From NCBI GenBank assembly GCA_963573305.1, contig OY754332.1, positions 52,551,559-52,615,558 on the forward strand: a DNA stretch of 64,000 nt. The letters are read 5' to 3'. This DNA is from Pyrrhosoma nymphula (lineage: Eukaryota > Arthropoda > Insecta > Odonata > Coenagrionidae). Positions 1 through 10,726 of this stretch are shown piece by piece; the first letter of the stretch is position 1, and each line of letters opens with the position of its first letter. The translations under genes and the position numbers were made by a program. The notes beneath the pieces are model-generated. The model worked only from the letters and a program-made list of their open reading frames with translations. It had not been told where the DNA came from and did not search any database.

Positions 1-72
1 TTATGAAACATTAGTTTTGCGTCAGACTATCCCCCCTCCCAGTTCGACTTCCCTCTCTACAGCTCCCATTCG

Positions 73-223
73 AGATATATAAAGAACCGCGCAGGATGTT
101 TTTCCAACCAATCGTAACCAGCGACAAGTGAAGTTAGTGTTTGTGTGAAGTGTCACCGTTCTTATCAACTGAAGCTTCAGGCGTCATCAAGTGATTTTCG
201 TGGAAACGTCGGAAAAAGTAAGT
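73..223 (+). promoter_or_regulatory. Candidate left promoter with TATA box, leader exon and splice donor
   Basis: A TATA box (TATATAAAG, about 75-83) is followed by about 110 bases of leader and a consensus donor GTAAGT at 218-223. The stretch after the TATA box, AAGAACC, recurs after the second TATA box near 2118. A transcript starting near 105 could splice over the 584-bp repeats to the acceptor at 2501. That start and splice are inferred. Confidence 0.5.
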
Positions 224-234
224 AATCTTTTTTT

Positions 235-1868
235 ACAATTGTTCTATAAGTTCTAAAAACGTAAAAATTCATGGATGGGTCACCGTTAATGCCCAACTTC
301 GAACCCCGGTGAAATAACCAGCACCCCCTTTAAATGCACCCTAGGGTACTAAGGGTATAACAAAATCCTTGTCCTAGTACCGCTTTAACCTATAGAAAAA
401 ATTAGAAAGTTGATTAGGAAAACAACCCCGTTACTAAAATTTAAACAAAGCGAATAGTTTACTTTTTAGAGAGAAATTCATAGGCGAAGGTATTAGGCGG
501 CAATCAATAGACAGAAGGTAGTCTTGTAAGAAAACTTCTAATCTCTCCGTAGTTACGAGGATTTCGGGTATGATTTAAATTTAAAAGTTGCATTGTTTTT
601 CAATACATTTCAGATGCACCAATCAAATTGACTCCTAACCTTAAGGGTTCAGGGTTAGGGTATGGATGTACCCTTATTTGATAGAATTTCGTTTTCATAT
701 TTACGACATGTATGTGAAATAATTTTTCTTTCGGCTTGAAGAAAAAAAATAAATCCCCCCTCCCCTCTCCACTCTTTTTAGAAAATAATTTCCAAATTTT
801 ACCAATCGATGTTTTTTTACAATTTATCTATAAGTTCTAAAAACGTAAAAATTCATGGATGGGTCACCGTTTATGCCCACCTTCGAACCCCGGTGAAATA
901 ACCAGCACCCCCTTTAAATGCACCCTAGGGTACTAAGGGTATAACAAAATCCTTGTCCTAGTACCGCTTTAACCTATAGAAAAAATTAGAAAGTTGATTA
1001 GGAAAACAACCCCGTTACTAAAATTTAAACAAAGCGAATAGTTTACTTTTTAGAGAGCAATTCATAGGCGAAGGTATTAGGCGGCAATCAATAGACAGAA
1101 GGTAGTCTTGTCAGAAAACTTCTAATATCTCCGTGGTTACGAGGATTTCGGGTATGGTTTAATTTTAAAAGTTGCATTGTTTTTCAATACATTTCAGATG
1201 CACCAATCAAATTGACTCCTAACCTTAAGGGTTCAGGGTTAGGGTATGGATGTACCCTTATTTGATAGAATTTCGTTTTCATATTTACGACATGCATGTG
1301 AAATAATTTTTCTTTCGGCTTGAAGAAAAAAAATAAATCCCCCCTCCCCTCTCCACTCTTTTTAGAAAATAATTTCCAAATTTTACCAATCGATGTTTTT
1401 TTACAATTTATCTATAAGTTCTAAAAACGTAAAAATTCATGGATGGGTCACCGTTTATGCCCACCTTCGAACCCCGGTGAAATAACCAGCACCCCCTTTA
1501 AATGCACCCTAGGGTACTAAGGGTATAACAAAATCCTTGTCCTAGTACCGCTTTAACCTATAGCAAAAATTAGAAAGTTGATTAGGAAAACAACCTCGTT
1601 ACTAAAATTTAAACAAAGCGAATAGTTTACTTTTTAGAGAGCAATTCATAGTCGAAGGTATTAGGCGGCAATCAATAGACAGAAGGTAGTCTTGTAAGAG
1701 AACTTCTTATATCTTCGTTGTTACTAGGAATTCGGGTATGGTTTAAATTTAAAAGTTTCATTGTTTTTTAATACATTTCAGATGCACCAATCAAATTGAC
1801 TCCTTACCTTAAGGGTTCAGGGTTAGAGTATTGATGTACCCTTATTTGATAGAATTTCGTTTTCATGT
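235..1868 (+). repeat. 584-bp tandem repeat, about 2.8 copies
   Basis: Copies run 235-818, 819-1402 and 1403 to about 1868, with a period of exactly 584 bases in both steps and only scattered substitutions. Each copy holds a CCCTAGGG palindrome, a short GGGTTAGGG-like stretch, and a pyrimidine tract ending in TTTCAG before ATGCACC, which resembles a splice acceptor. The third copy loses similarity in the last 120 bases. No long reading frame spans the unit. It sits between the left promoter and the polymerase gene, so a regulatory, origin or terminal-repeat role is possible but unproven. Confidence 0.92.
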
Positions 1869-2115
1869 TTATTACAAAAATTGTTGGCCGTTCTACGTCA
1901 TTGGTACGAATCATCGGTACGAAACATTGATACAAAACATCGATACAAAAATATTGGTACGGGAAGCAACGGCGCGGATAGAATTAGAATTTAAGAGGAA
2001 AAAAATCTCGAAATATATTATCAAACTTCGAAATGACATTGAAATAAAAACAACTTGATATCGTTATTTATTCCGAGAAATCTGCATCTTCAATAAATCT
2101 CCCCTATATCATTTG

Positions 2116-2501
2116 TTTATAAAGGAACCAAACGGTAGCAGAATCATCATTTCCAGCCAGGATTCATCTGAAGAAACTTCAGAGTTCAGCTTCTGGATAC
2201 TATCAGACAGCACGAAGGATCTGTACACCAATTCGCTAAACGATTGTAAGTGTCAACCCCTTGTGTGACAGTATTTATTTAATATTTTCCCAAATAGATT
2301 TTCTGAATATATTGTTCAAAACTAGAGATTCCACTGAGACGTGTTACGCGACATATTTTGTGTAGTATCTTTTGCATGGTCATTGGAGATAAAACCTTAG
2401 AACACACCTTTCCATTTGAAGTTATATGTTGAACAAGTTTATTTGAATATTGATTTCAATATTGTCGGTTTATTTTTTTTAATTATTTTATTTCCATACA
2501 G
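2116..2501 (+). promoter_or_regulatory. Second TATA promoter, leader exon and 5'-UTR intron before the polymerase
   Basis: TTATAAAGG (2117-2125) is followed by GAACC, echoing the promoter near 75. The leader runs to a donor at 2246 (GTAAGTG). The intron is 2246-2501, ending in a pyrimidine-rich stretch and TACAG. The next exon starts at 2502 and the first good ATG is at 2531. The GT-AG boundaries are visible; use of this promoter is inferred. Confidence 0.5.
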
Positions 2502-2530
2502 TGCACATCTGCCGGCGCTACTCTGAAAAC

Positions 2531-5500
2531 ATGGCATCAATCGCAGACATTCTCGAAAACTTTAATTCCGGACTATACAACACCTCTGATAAGATTGAAC
2601 GAGCACTTGCGGACATTTATACAAAAATCGTATTCGAAAACGATATCGTAAACGACGTGGGAACCTACAAGAGAATGAAAAATGTGCTAGACCAAGCCAA
2701 ACGGAGACGTTTCTGTCCTTACTGTGAGGTATTTTACAGTCTAGATGAGGCTATGCCTCACGAGAATAGAAACGAACATAGACGAAACATTACTATACAA
2801 TTACGCCGAGGTTTACAGGAGATTGAATCAGCAATCGGGTCTAGATTAAAAACATTCTGGATAACCCCTGAGGAGGTAGAAGGTCGAGACATTATTTCAT
2901 TTCTAAATGACATTAAAGATCGACTGATTGAAAAACTGAATGAGCAAGTTATTTCGAACAATGCAATAAAATTTAACCTTGTTTTGATATGTAAATTTCG
3001 GAAGAGTGATATTGAGGAAATGGACGCCTCATTTAAGACAGTGAATTAACGAGTTTTAGTTACCGATGAATTAAATCTAATCGCGGATGAGGCATTTTCA
3101 AAATTGTTAAAAGAAAAATCGGAATTTACAACAAAAGGATCAGGGTGGTCTCTGTCTGAGATCATGGGTCTGGAATTAAGAATCAATAAATACGTGCCAT
3201 TGCGAGGATCGACATTCATAGAATTGCCATCTAAAATAAAAAACACAAAATCTGTAATCAACGTGCAAAATAACGATCCGTTTTGTTTCAAATATGCAAT
3301 ATGGGCAAAGAACATTGATGCTAACCCCCATCGAGTTTCAAAGTACGATACACCCGCTTTTCGAATGGGCTACATTTGGTCATGCGTGGAATATCCGGTC
3401 GAATTGAAAGACATTCCCAAATTTGAGCGCGCAAATAGCATTTCAATTAATGTTTTCAGTCTAGACGATAAAAATAACGTGTACCCAATTAAGGTAGTCG
3501 AACGAGAACTTGACGATCACCGCGACTTGCTATATATCACAAACGAGTCGACTGCGCACTATTGCTGGATAAAAAATTTCAATAGACTAGTTCACTCTCA
3601 GATAACTAAGGAGCATCGGAGATTATTCATTTGCAAACGATGCTTCACTCATTATTACGACGAGACTAAATTGGAAGTGCACAAGCAATTGTGCAGAGGA
3701 ACGGGAGCTGCGAGTAAGATCATAATGCCTGACGAGAACGAAAAAATATTAAAATTTACCAACGTAAACTATTCTTTCAGAGTATCGTACGTCATTTACG
3801 CAGACTTTGAATGCCTACTCGAGAACGTGAGCACTTGCCAACCTTCACCAAACTCATCCTATACCAACAAACTTCAAAAGCACGAGCCATTTAGCTTCTG
3901 TTACATGGTGGTCACACCGGAAGGGTGCCAAACACCGTACTTGTACAGAGGACCAAACCCGACGCGAGTATTTCTAGAACGCATTAAAGAGGAGGCTAAA
4001 AAATATTCGAGCTATACAAAAATACCGTCCCCATGAATCCGCTCACTCCCGAACAAGAGAACGCGTTTTACGAGACGACATCATGCCACATTTGCGAGAA
4101 AGAACTTAACGCGGACAGAGTTAGAGATCACGATCATTTGAATGGACAATACAGAGGTGCGGCACATTCTTTTTGTAACTTGCAATATAAAATGCCAAAG
4201 TTCTTACCTGTATTCATCCATAACCTGTCTTCGTACGATGGACACTTTATCGTTCGTGAACTGGACTACGATGACAGGAGAATATTTGTGATCCCAAACT
4301 GAAGAAAAATACATTTCTTTTTCTAAATCTATCGAAAACAATTTTAGCATCAGATTTGTCGATACTTGTCGCTTCATGTCAGCTTCACTAGCGTCACTAG
4401 TGGCCAACTTGACCGATTTAAAATACACGCGAGATATATTTTCCGACTTAACTAATCTGGTCAGTCGTAAACGTGTATATCCTTTCGATTACACAGATTC
4501 TTTGGAAAAACTCGAAGAAAATTCGCTACCGGAAAAGATAAAATTTTATAATAGACTAAATGATAAGCACATTTCAGACGAGGACTATGAACATGCCAGA
4601 AACGTATGGACCGCTTTCAATTGTAACAATTTGGGCGATTATAGTGACGTATACTTAAAAAGTGACGTCACACTCTTGGCGGACGTTTTCGAGAATTTTA
4701 GAACCGTTTGTTTCGGTGCATACAAACTCGATCCAGCGTGGTATTATAGTGCACCGGGATTGACATTTGATGCAATGCTGAAGCATACGGAGATCGAGCT
4801 CGAACTAATGACCGATTACGACATGCTTCTCATGATCGAGAAAGGAATTAGAGGTGGAATTTCCCAATGTTGTAAAAGATATTGCGAGGCGAATAATAAG
4901 TATATGGAAAACAACGATTCCGAATCGACTTCTAATTTCATTGCGTATTATGACGCGAATAACTTGTATGGATGGGCTCTATCTAGACCACTACCGTATG
5001 TAAATTTCAGATGGCTAACTCCCGATCAAATCGAGGACATAAAAAATATCGATCTAATACCAGACGATAACGAAACGGGATACATTCTTGAGGTAGATTT
5101 AGAGTATCCTCGAGACCTGAATGACAAGCATTCAGACCTCCCCCTTTGCCCCGAGAACAAAATTCCGCCGGTCGGAAAACAAAAAAAAACTATTGACGAC
5201 TCTCGAGAACAAGACAAAATATGTAATTCACTATGTAAACTTGAAACAGGCTCTCTCACTAGGCTTGGTACTCAATAAAGTGCACCGAGTCATTCAATTC
5301 AGTCAATCGTCTTGGCTGAAGTCATATATAGACTTAAATACCGATCGAAGAAAATTAGCCAATAATGATTTTGAGAGAGATTTCTACAAGTTGATGAACA
5401 ACTCAGTCTTCGGCAAGACCATGGAGTCCTTACGTAAGAGGATTAATATGCAATTAGTGACGAATGAAAAAAAATTACAAAAATTAATTAATAAATCGAC

Positions 5501-6209
5501 TTTTTTGGACAGAACGATTTTTACCGAGTCTTTGGTAGCCGTTCACATGCGGAAGGCTACCATAAAAATGAACAAGCCTATATACATTGGTTTCTGCGTT
5601 TTAGATTTAAGTAAAACGCTAATGTATGATTTTCATTACGAAACTATGCTTCCAAAATATTCCGAAAAACTATCCTTGATCTATACCGATACCGACAGTT
5701 TAATTTACGATATAAAAACCAAGGACATAAACGAGGACATGCTAGATAACCTAGACGCTTTTGATACATCAAATTATCCTAAAAATCACCCATGTTATTC
5801 CGAGAAAAATAAAAAGGTTATCGGTAAATTCAAATACGAATGCGATGGAAAAATAATGACTCATTTCGTGGGGCTAAGGAGTAAACTCTACTCGTATAAA
5901 GTCATGGGCTGTAAAGAGAAAAAGAAAGCAAAAGGAATAACTAGAGTCGTGAAAGATAAAAGTCTAAATTTTGATGATTATGTACGTTGCCTACACGAAA
6001 ATTCCACAGAGTTTAGAAAGATGAATGTAATTCGGAGCAGCAGACACGAGATATTTACTATTGAGATGAATAAAGTGACTCTAAACGCATTCGATGACAA
6101 ACGATATGTATGCGAGGATGGGATAAATACGCTTGCTTGGGGGCATTACAAAATCCCGCGAAAGAGAACACACGAAGAGGCGTTTGACGATGACGATGAG
6201 GATACCTAG
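2531..6209 (+). pseudogene. polB: Protein-primed family B DNA polymerase of the Polinton, interrupted
   Basis: This would replicate the element by protein-primed synthesis. The span of about 1226 codons fits a Polinton polymerase. In order it shows an N-terminal zinc-finger-like patch (CPYC then two His, about 2718-2780), Exo I with D-F-E near 3803, an endonuclease VII-like Cys/DHDH insert (4084-4180), Exo II (about 4225), polymerase motif A with D-x-x-N-L-Y-G (about 4960), motif B (about 5390-5430) and motif C YTDTDS (about 5683). Breaks: an in-frame TAA at 3047-3049, a frame change at an A run near 4000, another between 4289 and 4300, and one at an A run near 5180-5190. All catalytic motifs remain. 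The start is the ATG at 2531, because the upstream frame opens only with GTG at the intron edge. Confidence 0.93.
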
Positions 6210-6631
6210 TATTATTAGTTCAGTATTAATCGAACAGTCGATCAGATCTTTTCATAGACGGTACTGAGAACACAAAACTTCGATGAAATGAATCACGAAG
6301 CGATATATACTCTAGATCAGTATAAATGTTCACGTTATTGTAGCAAAAACAAATCGAATTCGCTATTTTACTTGTGCCTTAAGAACATAACGCATCGTAT
6401 ACTGAAGCGAGCCGATATAAAACAAGTCTTTTCATGAACTTCCTTGCACGATCACTCGCATAAATTTGTACATCAAAGTCAAAGCGAATGTGGTTAAAAT
6501 ACTGGACGATTTTAAAGAAATACTCCCGAATAAAATATTGGAAGAGCTCCGAGAAAACGCGCTAAGATCTATCCTTTGAGTACGTTTTTTTTAAATAATA
6601 TCTCAGTTGATGAAACAGATCAGTGTAAAGT
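6210..6631 (+). other. Spacer between polymerase and ATPase with a possible broken small ORF
   Basis: An ATG at 6288 opens a 49-codon frame ending at 6437. A second open stretch in another frame runs to about 6580 and is rich in Lys, Glu and Leu. The two could be halves of one small Polinton protein split by an indel. I do not recognise it, and no motif is visible. Confidence 0.3.
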
Positions 6632-7276
6632 ATGACGTTACCATGGAAATATCCTTTCACCTGCATTTGCGCAGTTCCTTCTGGGTGTGGGAAGACCACA
6701 TTTGTCACGAAATAACTAGATAATCTACCGCACATGATAGATAGGGACATTGACGAGATCGTTTGGTGCTGCAGCCCAGGGAGTGAACCAAACCTATATT
6801 TACCGCGATTAAGATTTCGACACCAAATACCCTCGTTTGAGGAGTCGAGCGGCACACCGACTCTGTACGTGATAGACGATTTGATGGGTGAGGGGGGATA
6901 CAGCAAAGAGGTGTGTAAATTATTCACGAGAGGGAGTCACCATTTTAACATTTCAGTATTTCTGATTACGCAAAATATTTTTTATCAAAGCCCTCAATCT
7001 AGAAACATTTCTCTGAATGCAAAGTACATTGTAACGTTTAAAAATCCTCGGGACCGGTTACAATTCGGTCACTTGGCCCGTCAGGTTTATCCCGAAAATT
7101 CGCAGGATTTGGAAAGGGTATATAAAGAAGTTACGAGAGATCCGTTTGGTTATTTGGTTCTGGACCTCGGACAGGACACGGATGAGCGGTTCCGATTTCA
7201 TACTAAAATCTTTCCCGAAGACGAGGTAACTGAAGTATACATGCCCGAGTACGATGAAAAGATTAAAGAACAATAA
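6632..7276 (+). pseudogene. Genome-packaging ATPase (FtsK/HerA, poxvirus A32-like), one nonsense codon
   Basis: This motor would pump the element's DNA into capsids. From the ATG at 6632 the frame reaches a Walker A motif (PSGCGKTT, 6677-6700). It then meets an in-frame TAA at 6713-6715 and continues in the same frame to 7276. The Walker B region is a hydrophobic strand ending in two Asp residues (LYVIDD, about 6862-6880). A sensor-like ITQN follows near 6963. About 214 codons is close to the usual size for this family. The single stop just after Walker A is the only break. The last 23 bases overlap the next gene. Confidence 0.88.
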
Positions 7277-7580
7277 GCATTTGCTTCACGTGTTAAAATC
7301 TGCCAAGCCTAAATTACGCTCTGCAATAGTAAAGACTTCAGATAACGAGTTAATTAAAGCCATTTGCGACTGTTGCTTGAACACGCTCAACGGGAATCAC
7401 AAGTTAAACGGGAGATTAAAACATAAACTCGCCAAGCATCGTTACACTTTGAGAGCCTTGGCTTCGCGAGGTACGTGTCTCAAGAAAAAACGCGTCCTTA
7501 TCGCGCAAAAGGGTGGCTTTTTGCCAATGCTGCTGGGCTCCATACTAAGCGGCGTCATTGGAAGCCTTATAGGGAAATGA
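7254..7580 (+). CDS. Small basic Polinton protein, pX-like, with hydrophobic tail
   Basis: This 108-residue protein is found in most Polintons and is compared with adenovirus core protein X. The basic N-terminal half is followed by a Cys-containing helix, a very basic patch (about residues 84-88) and a Gly-rich hydrophobic C-terminus from about residue 92. It starts inside the end of the ATPase gene and ends with an ATGA overlap to the next frame. Role in virion cores or membrane interaction is inferred from family and location. The frame is intact. Confidence 0.75.
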   Translation: MKRLKNNKHLLHVLKSAKPKLRSAIVKTSDNELIKAICDCCLNTLNGNHKLNGRLKHKLAKHRYTLRALASRGTCLKKKRVLIAQKGGFLPMLLGSILSGVIGSLIGK

Positions 7581-8151
7581 GTTTGCATAAAATGCTAGTC
7601 GTCAGCCCTGAGTCTTTCGAGCGAGGTAGCATGAAACGGAGAATGAATGCGTTAGATGCGGAAATGAAATCTATATTGAGCAAGAGAGGCATCAAGGATA
7701 CAGACAAGTGGCACATGTACAAGCGTGTTCTGGATAAATATCTTAACACATCCTCAGACATAAAGGCGCCTATACACATTCCGATAGTGAAATCCTTGGG
7801 TCAGACCCAGTCACAAGGAAGGTTACAGGACAGTGAGGGTGTAAAGAGGAGGAGACTCGTTCAGTGAGGAAATCCTTCGCCGATGTGAAACGTGCAAACG
7901 CGAAATTGGATAGGACATGGGAGCTCATATCCGAAAGACTGGAAAAGATGGAGAAGCTGGTGCATCCACTCATAAAAACAAAATCTCTAAAGGTAGAAAA
8001 GTCGACACAGCCACTGGCAAACGTAACAAAGTCGCGAAAAAGAAAAAAAATCGTGGAAAACCAAGAAATGCCGTCACCAAGAACATTACCCAGGCGAAGC
8101 GAGCGAGAGAGAAAGCTAAAAAAATTCGGCGCAGATTGGATTACGACGTAA
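7577..8151 (+). pseudogene. Conserved Polinton small protein, apparently frameshifted, unknown function
   Basis: The ATG at 7577 overlaps the previous stop (ATGA). The first segment, 96 codons to 7867, has the N-terminal look of a Polinton protein that always follows the pX-like gene. A second open stretch (7864-8151) in another frame lacks its own ATG. It has a helical Lys/Glu-rich start and a Ser/Arg-rich end, and fits as the C-terminal part after an indel near 7860. It overlaps the integrase frame from 7917. No catalytic motif is visible. That the two stretches are one protein is inferred. Confidence 0.5.
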
Positions 8152-9182
8152 TAGAGCAGGTATACAACGACCCCAAGCATCCTGCAAGTTTTTCAACGAT
8201 GGAAAAGTTACACAAGGCTACGGGAATTGGAAGAAAGATAATTCGGGAGTGGTTGGAGGGTCAGGAGACGTACACTCGACACAAGCCCGCGAGAAAAAAG
8301 TTTGCGAGAAATCATTACGACGTGACGTATATAGACGACTGCTGGCAGTGTGATTTGAACGATATGCGACATTTGAAAAAATTCAACAAGGGCTACGCGT
8401 ACATTTTAACAGTTATTGATATTTTCTCTCGTTATAGTTTCGCAAAACCGTTACGCAGTAAGAAGGCGGAAGAAATTGTAAATGATTTCAGGGAAATATT
8501 TCGACATAGACGACCACTAAAAATTCAAAGCGATAAAGGCGGCGAATTTGTCAACTCGAAATTTAGAAATTTTCTCTCCAGTCGCGGAATAAAATTTTAT
8601 ACTACCAATAACCCAGATGTCAAGGCTAGTATCGTGGAACGCTTCAACCGTACTCTGAAATCTAAAATGTACAAGTACTTTACAAAATATTCGACAAATA
8701 ATTACATAGATATCCTTCCTAAATTGGTTAGTAGCTATAATAAGAGCGTTCATTCGAGCACAGGTTTCACGCCAGCCAATGTTAATGAAAAGAATGCATT
8801 CGCTGTTGCTAGACGGAAGTTGTCGTCCGTGGTAAAAAAAGCTAAATTTAACGCAGGTGATTACGTGAGAATCAGCAAGGAACGGGTTCCCTTCGCGAAA
8901 GGTTATACAGCTAATTACACTAGGGAAATATTTCAAGTAACGAGCGTGGATCGAACGAGAGAGATACCCACCTACAAGTTGAAGGATCAGAACGGTGAAG
9001 ATATAAGCGGTAGTTTTTATCCAGAAGAGTTAGTAAAGGTTAGGGTTTCCCAAGAGACGGAATATAAGATTGAAAAAATTCTAAAACGAAGGGGACGAGG
9101 TAGAAATATTTTCGTAAAGTGGCTCGGATATCCCCCATTGTTCAATTCTTGGATTTTCGCTTCTTCCGTACGCAAATTATGA
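7917..9182 (+). CDS. int: Polinton integrase with C-terminal chromodomain
   Basis: This DDE integrase inserts the element into host chromatin. The open frame has 421 codons. A Lys/Arg-rich N-terminal 75 residues is followed by a helical DNA-binding region. The catalytic core has Asp146 (in WQCDLND), Asp206 (in SDKGGEF) and Glu241 (in VERFN), with 34 residues between the last two. Residues about 382-412 form a chromodomain (ending F-V-K-W-L-G-Y-P then S-W), expected to bind modified histone tails. The start is uncertain, because the first 78 codons overlap the preceding gene in another frame. The stop overlaps the next ATG (ATGA at 9179-9182). The gene is intact. Confidence 0.94.
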   Translation: MGAHIRKTGKDGEAGASTHKNKISKGRKVDTATGKRNKVAKKKKNRGKPRNAVTKNITQAKRAREKAKKIRRRLDYDVIEQVYNDPKHPASFSTMEKLHKATGIGRKIIREWLEGQETYTRHKPARKKFARNHYDVTYIDDCWQCDLNDMRHLKKFNKGYAYILTVIDIFSRYSFAKPLRSKKAEEIVNDFREIFRHRRPLKIQSDKGGEFVNSKFRNFLSSRGIKFYTTNNPDVKASIVERFNRTLKSKMYKYFTKYSTNNYIDILPKLVSSYNKSVHSSTGFTPANVNEKNAFAVARRKLSSVVKKAKFNAGDYVRISKERVPFAKGYTANYTREIFQVTSVDRTREIPTYKLKDQNGEDISGSFYPEELVKVRVSQETEYKIEKILKRRGRGRNIFVKWLGYPPLFNSWIFASSVRKL

Positions 9183-10262
9183 ACGATTTTTATATCACTC
9201 TGCCTAGCGATAGTTGCAGGCAGTTTTTTCCTAACAATACTATTTCACACTATCGCACAAAATGATCGCACCGCATAGATTTAAAAAAATGACGAATGGC
9301 AGGTGGGTTTGGCCGAGATTTCCATTCCTTCGATAGATGGGAGGGTTCATTCTCGACGCGTTCGAGAAGAAATTGATACTCCTCCTGAATCATTACCGGG
9401 AAATACAAATGTACCCGAAGACGATGATGTAAAAGAAGAAGATACAATTGTTACTCCTCCTCCATCAAAGGATAATAGGACCCGGACCGAAGATGGGGTG
9501 GTTCGTGGTGAGATAGGTGGACCTCAGGATGTGGAGGTTAGAATAAAATTAAAGAGCGGACAGTTTTTCACCATTCCAAACGGGGTTTATGACAGTGTAG
9601 CTTTTGCTTTCGCGAAACCATTCATTAGTGCTTCTATAGTTGAGAGGACAGAAATTACAAACGATGTAATGCGTTACGTAGATTTGTTGAACGTTCGGAG
9701 TGGTATGGGTGGAATAGATGAACGCACATCATCCACTGGTGTGCGGATTATAAGTAAACAAGTTAAATATACGTTGTTACCCGGGACATACAACACATTC
9801 AACGAATTATTCAATAAAACTCTAGCAAACTTTAACAGTATGCGAAAAAATAGAATAAAAGAAGATCTCAAATTACTATCGGCAGTTTTAATAATTTTAG
9901 TAGAAGAAACGTCAACACGGGGTTTAGACAATATTGTTACGCATGCTAGGGAACTTCGCAGTAATAATAATAATAGAAGAAAGAGAATTATCGTATCTAA
10001 TCCCGTAAACATTTACGTTTACAGCGATTTAATAAAACCTCAACTCGTTGGCGACTCTCAGAGTCGATGTATTCGCATAATTAATATCGAAGCAGGTGGG
10101 TACCAAATATTCAACCCTATATATTATTTTCCCGTGGAGAAAAATAATATCGAGAGTGTGGAAATTCTCTTGGCAGATAAACTAGGCGAAAGAATTAACT
10201 TCCGTGCTGGGGAACAATCTTCTATTGTTGTTTTGCACTTTATAAAAAAGCGAAACAATTAG
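9179..10262 (+). pseudogene. Minor capsid protein (penton-like single jelly roll), frameshifted near its start
   Basis: The protein would form capsid vertices. The ATG at 9179 overlaps the integrase stop. The first 28 codons match the family's N-terminal look but hit a TGA at 9263. The frame changes there and again at an A run at about 9282-9288. From about 9291 one frame runs to 10262 and starts with the typical W-Q-V-G-L-A-E-I strand. A Pro/Asp/Glu-rich segment (codons about 45-90 after the break) is a low-complexity insert. The C-terminus, V-V-L-H-F followed by Lys/Arg, is a family signature. Two single-base indels explain the damage. Confidence 0.8.
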
Positions 10263-10285
10263 TTGGTTCATCATTGAGCATCGAG

Positions 10286-10726
10286 ATGGCTCCGACAGCG
10301 GATCGATATTATGCCTACTATGCGAAACAGGTGGGGGGAGAGATAGGACCGACATATAGAGCATCGTATCGCATGCAGAAAGGGCGTGGCATTGGGAGTT
10401 TTCTCACAGGGTTGTGGCGTTTTGCAAAGCCTTTACTGTTTAGCGGGTTGAAGACTGTAGGGAAAGAGGCTGCGAGCGCGGGAGCCGCTGCACTCGCCGA
10501 TCTAGGAACAAAACCGGTCAAGGAGATATTACGCAGTAGACTAAACGAGGCGGGGCAAAACTTGAAGCGGAAAGCCGAGGAAAAGTTGCAGAGTATGAAA
10601 GGCGGCTCGAGGATTGCGAAACGACCTCGATTGAAGAAAATAAAATCTAGCGTTGCGAAAGCAGAGCGTCATTCGTCGAGAGGGCGAAGAAGGGGAAGGA
10701 GCGTGCAGAGAGATATTTTTTCATAA
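10286..10726 (+). CDS. pVI-like internal virion protein
   Basis: The 146-residue protein is of the Polinton type compared with adenovirus pVI, which lyses membranes during entry and links capsid to core. It opens with Tyr-rich residues. A Gly-rich, amphipathic hydrophobic segment follows (about residues 35-75, including G-I-G-S-F-L near 35). The tail is very basic and would suit DNA binding. The ATG at 10286 was chosen over an in-frame upstream codon because it has a good context (GAGATGG). The stop overlaps the next start (TAATG). The gene is intact. Function is by family analogy. Confidence 0.75.
   Translation: MAPTADRYYAYYAKQVGGEIGPTYRASYRMQKGRGIGSFLTGLWRFAKPLLFSGLKTVGKEAASAGAAALADLGTKPVKEILRSRLNEAGQNLKRKAEEKLQSMKGGSRIAKRPRLKKIKSSVAKAERHSSRGRRRGRSVQRDIFS

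Noticed and set aside
640..665. Telomere-like GGGTTAGGG in each 584-bp copy
   Set aside because: It occurs once per copy and is not a tandem telomeric array.
235..1868. CRISPR-like array
   Set aside because: The units are 584 bp and contiguous, with no spacers.
1831..2058. 75-codon open frame after the 584-bp repeats
   Set aside because: It begins with a non-ATG codon inside the repeat and runs through a short degenerate GGTACGAAACATC-like repeat. No domain is seen.
3998..4010. Programmed frameshift at the A run in polB
   Set aside because: The heptamer phase does not fit a standard slippery site and other breaks exist, so an indel is simpler.
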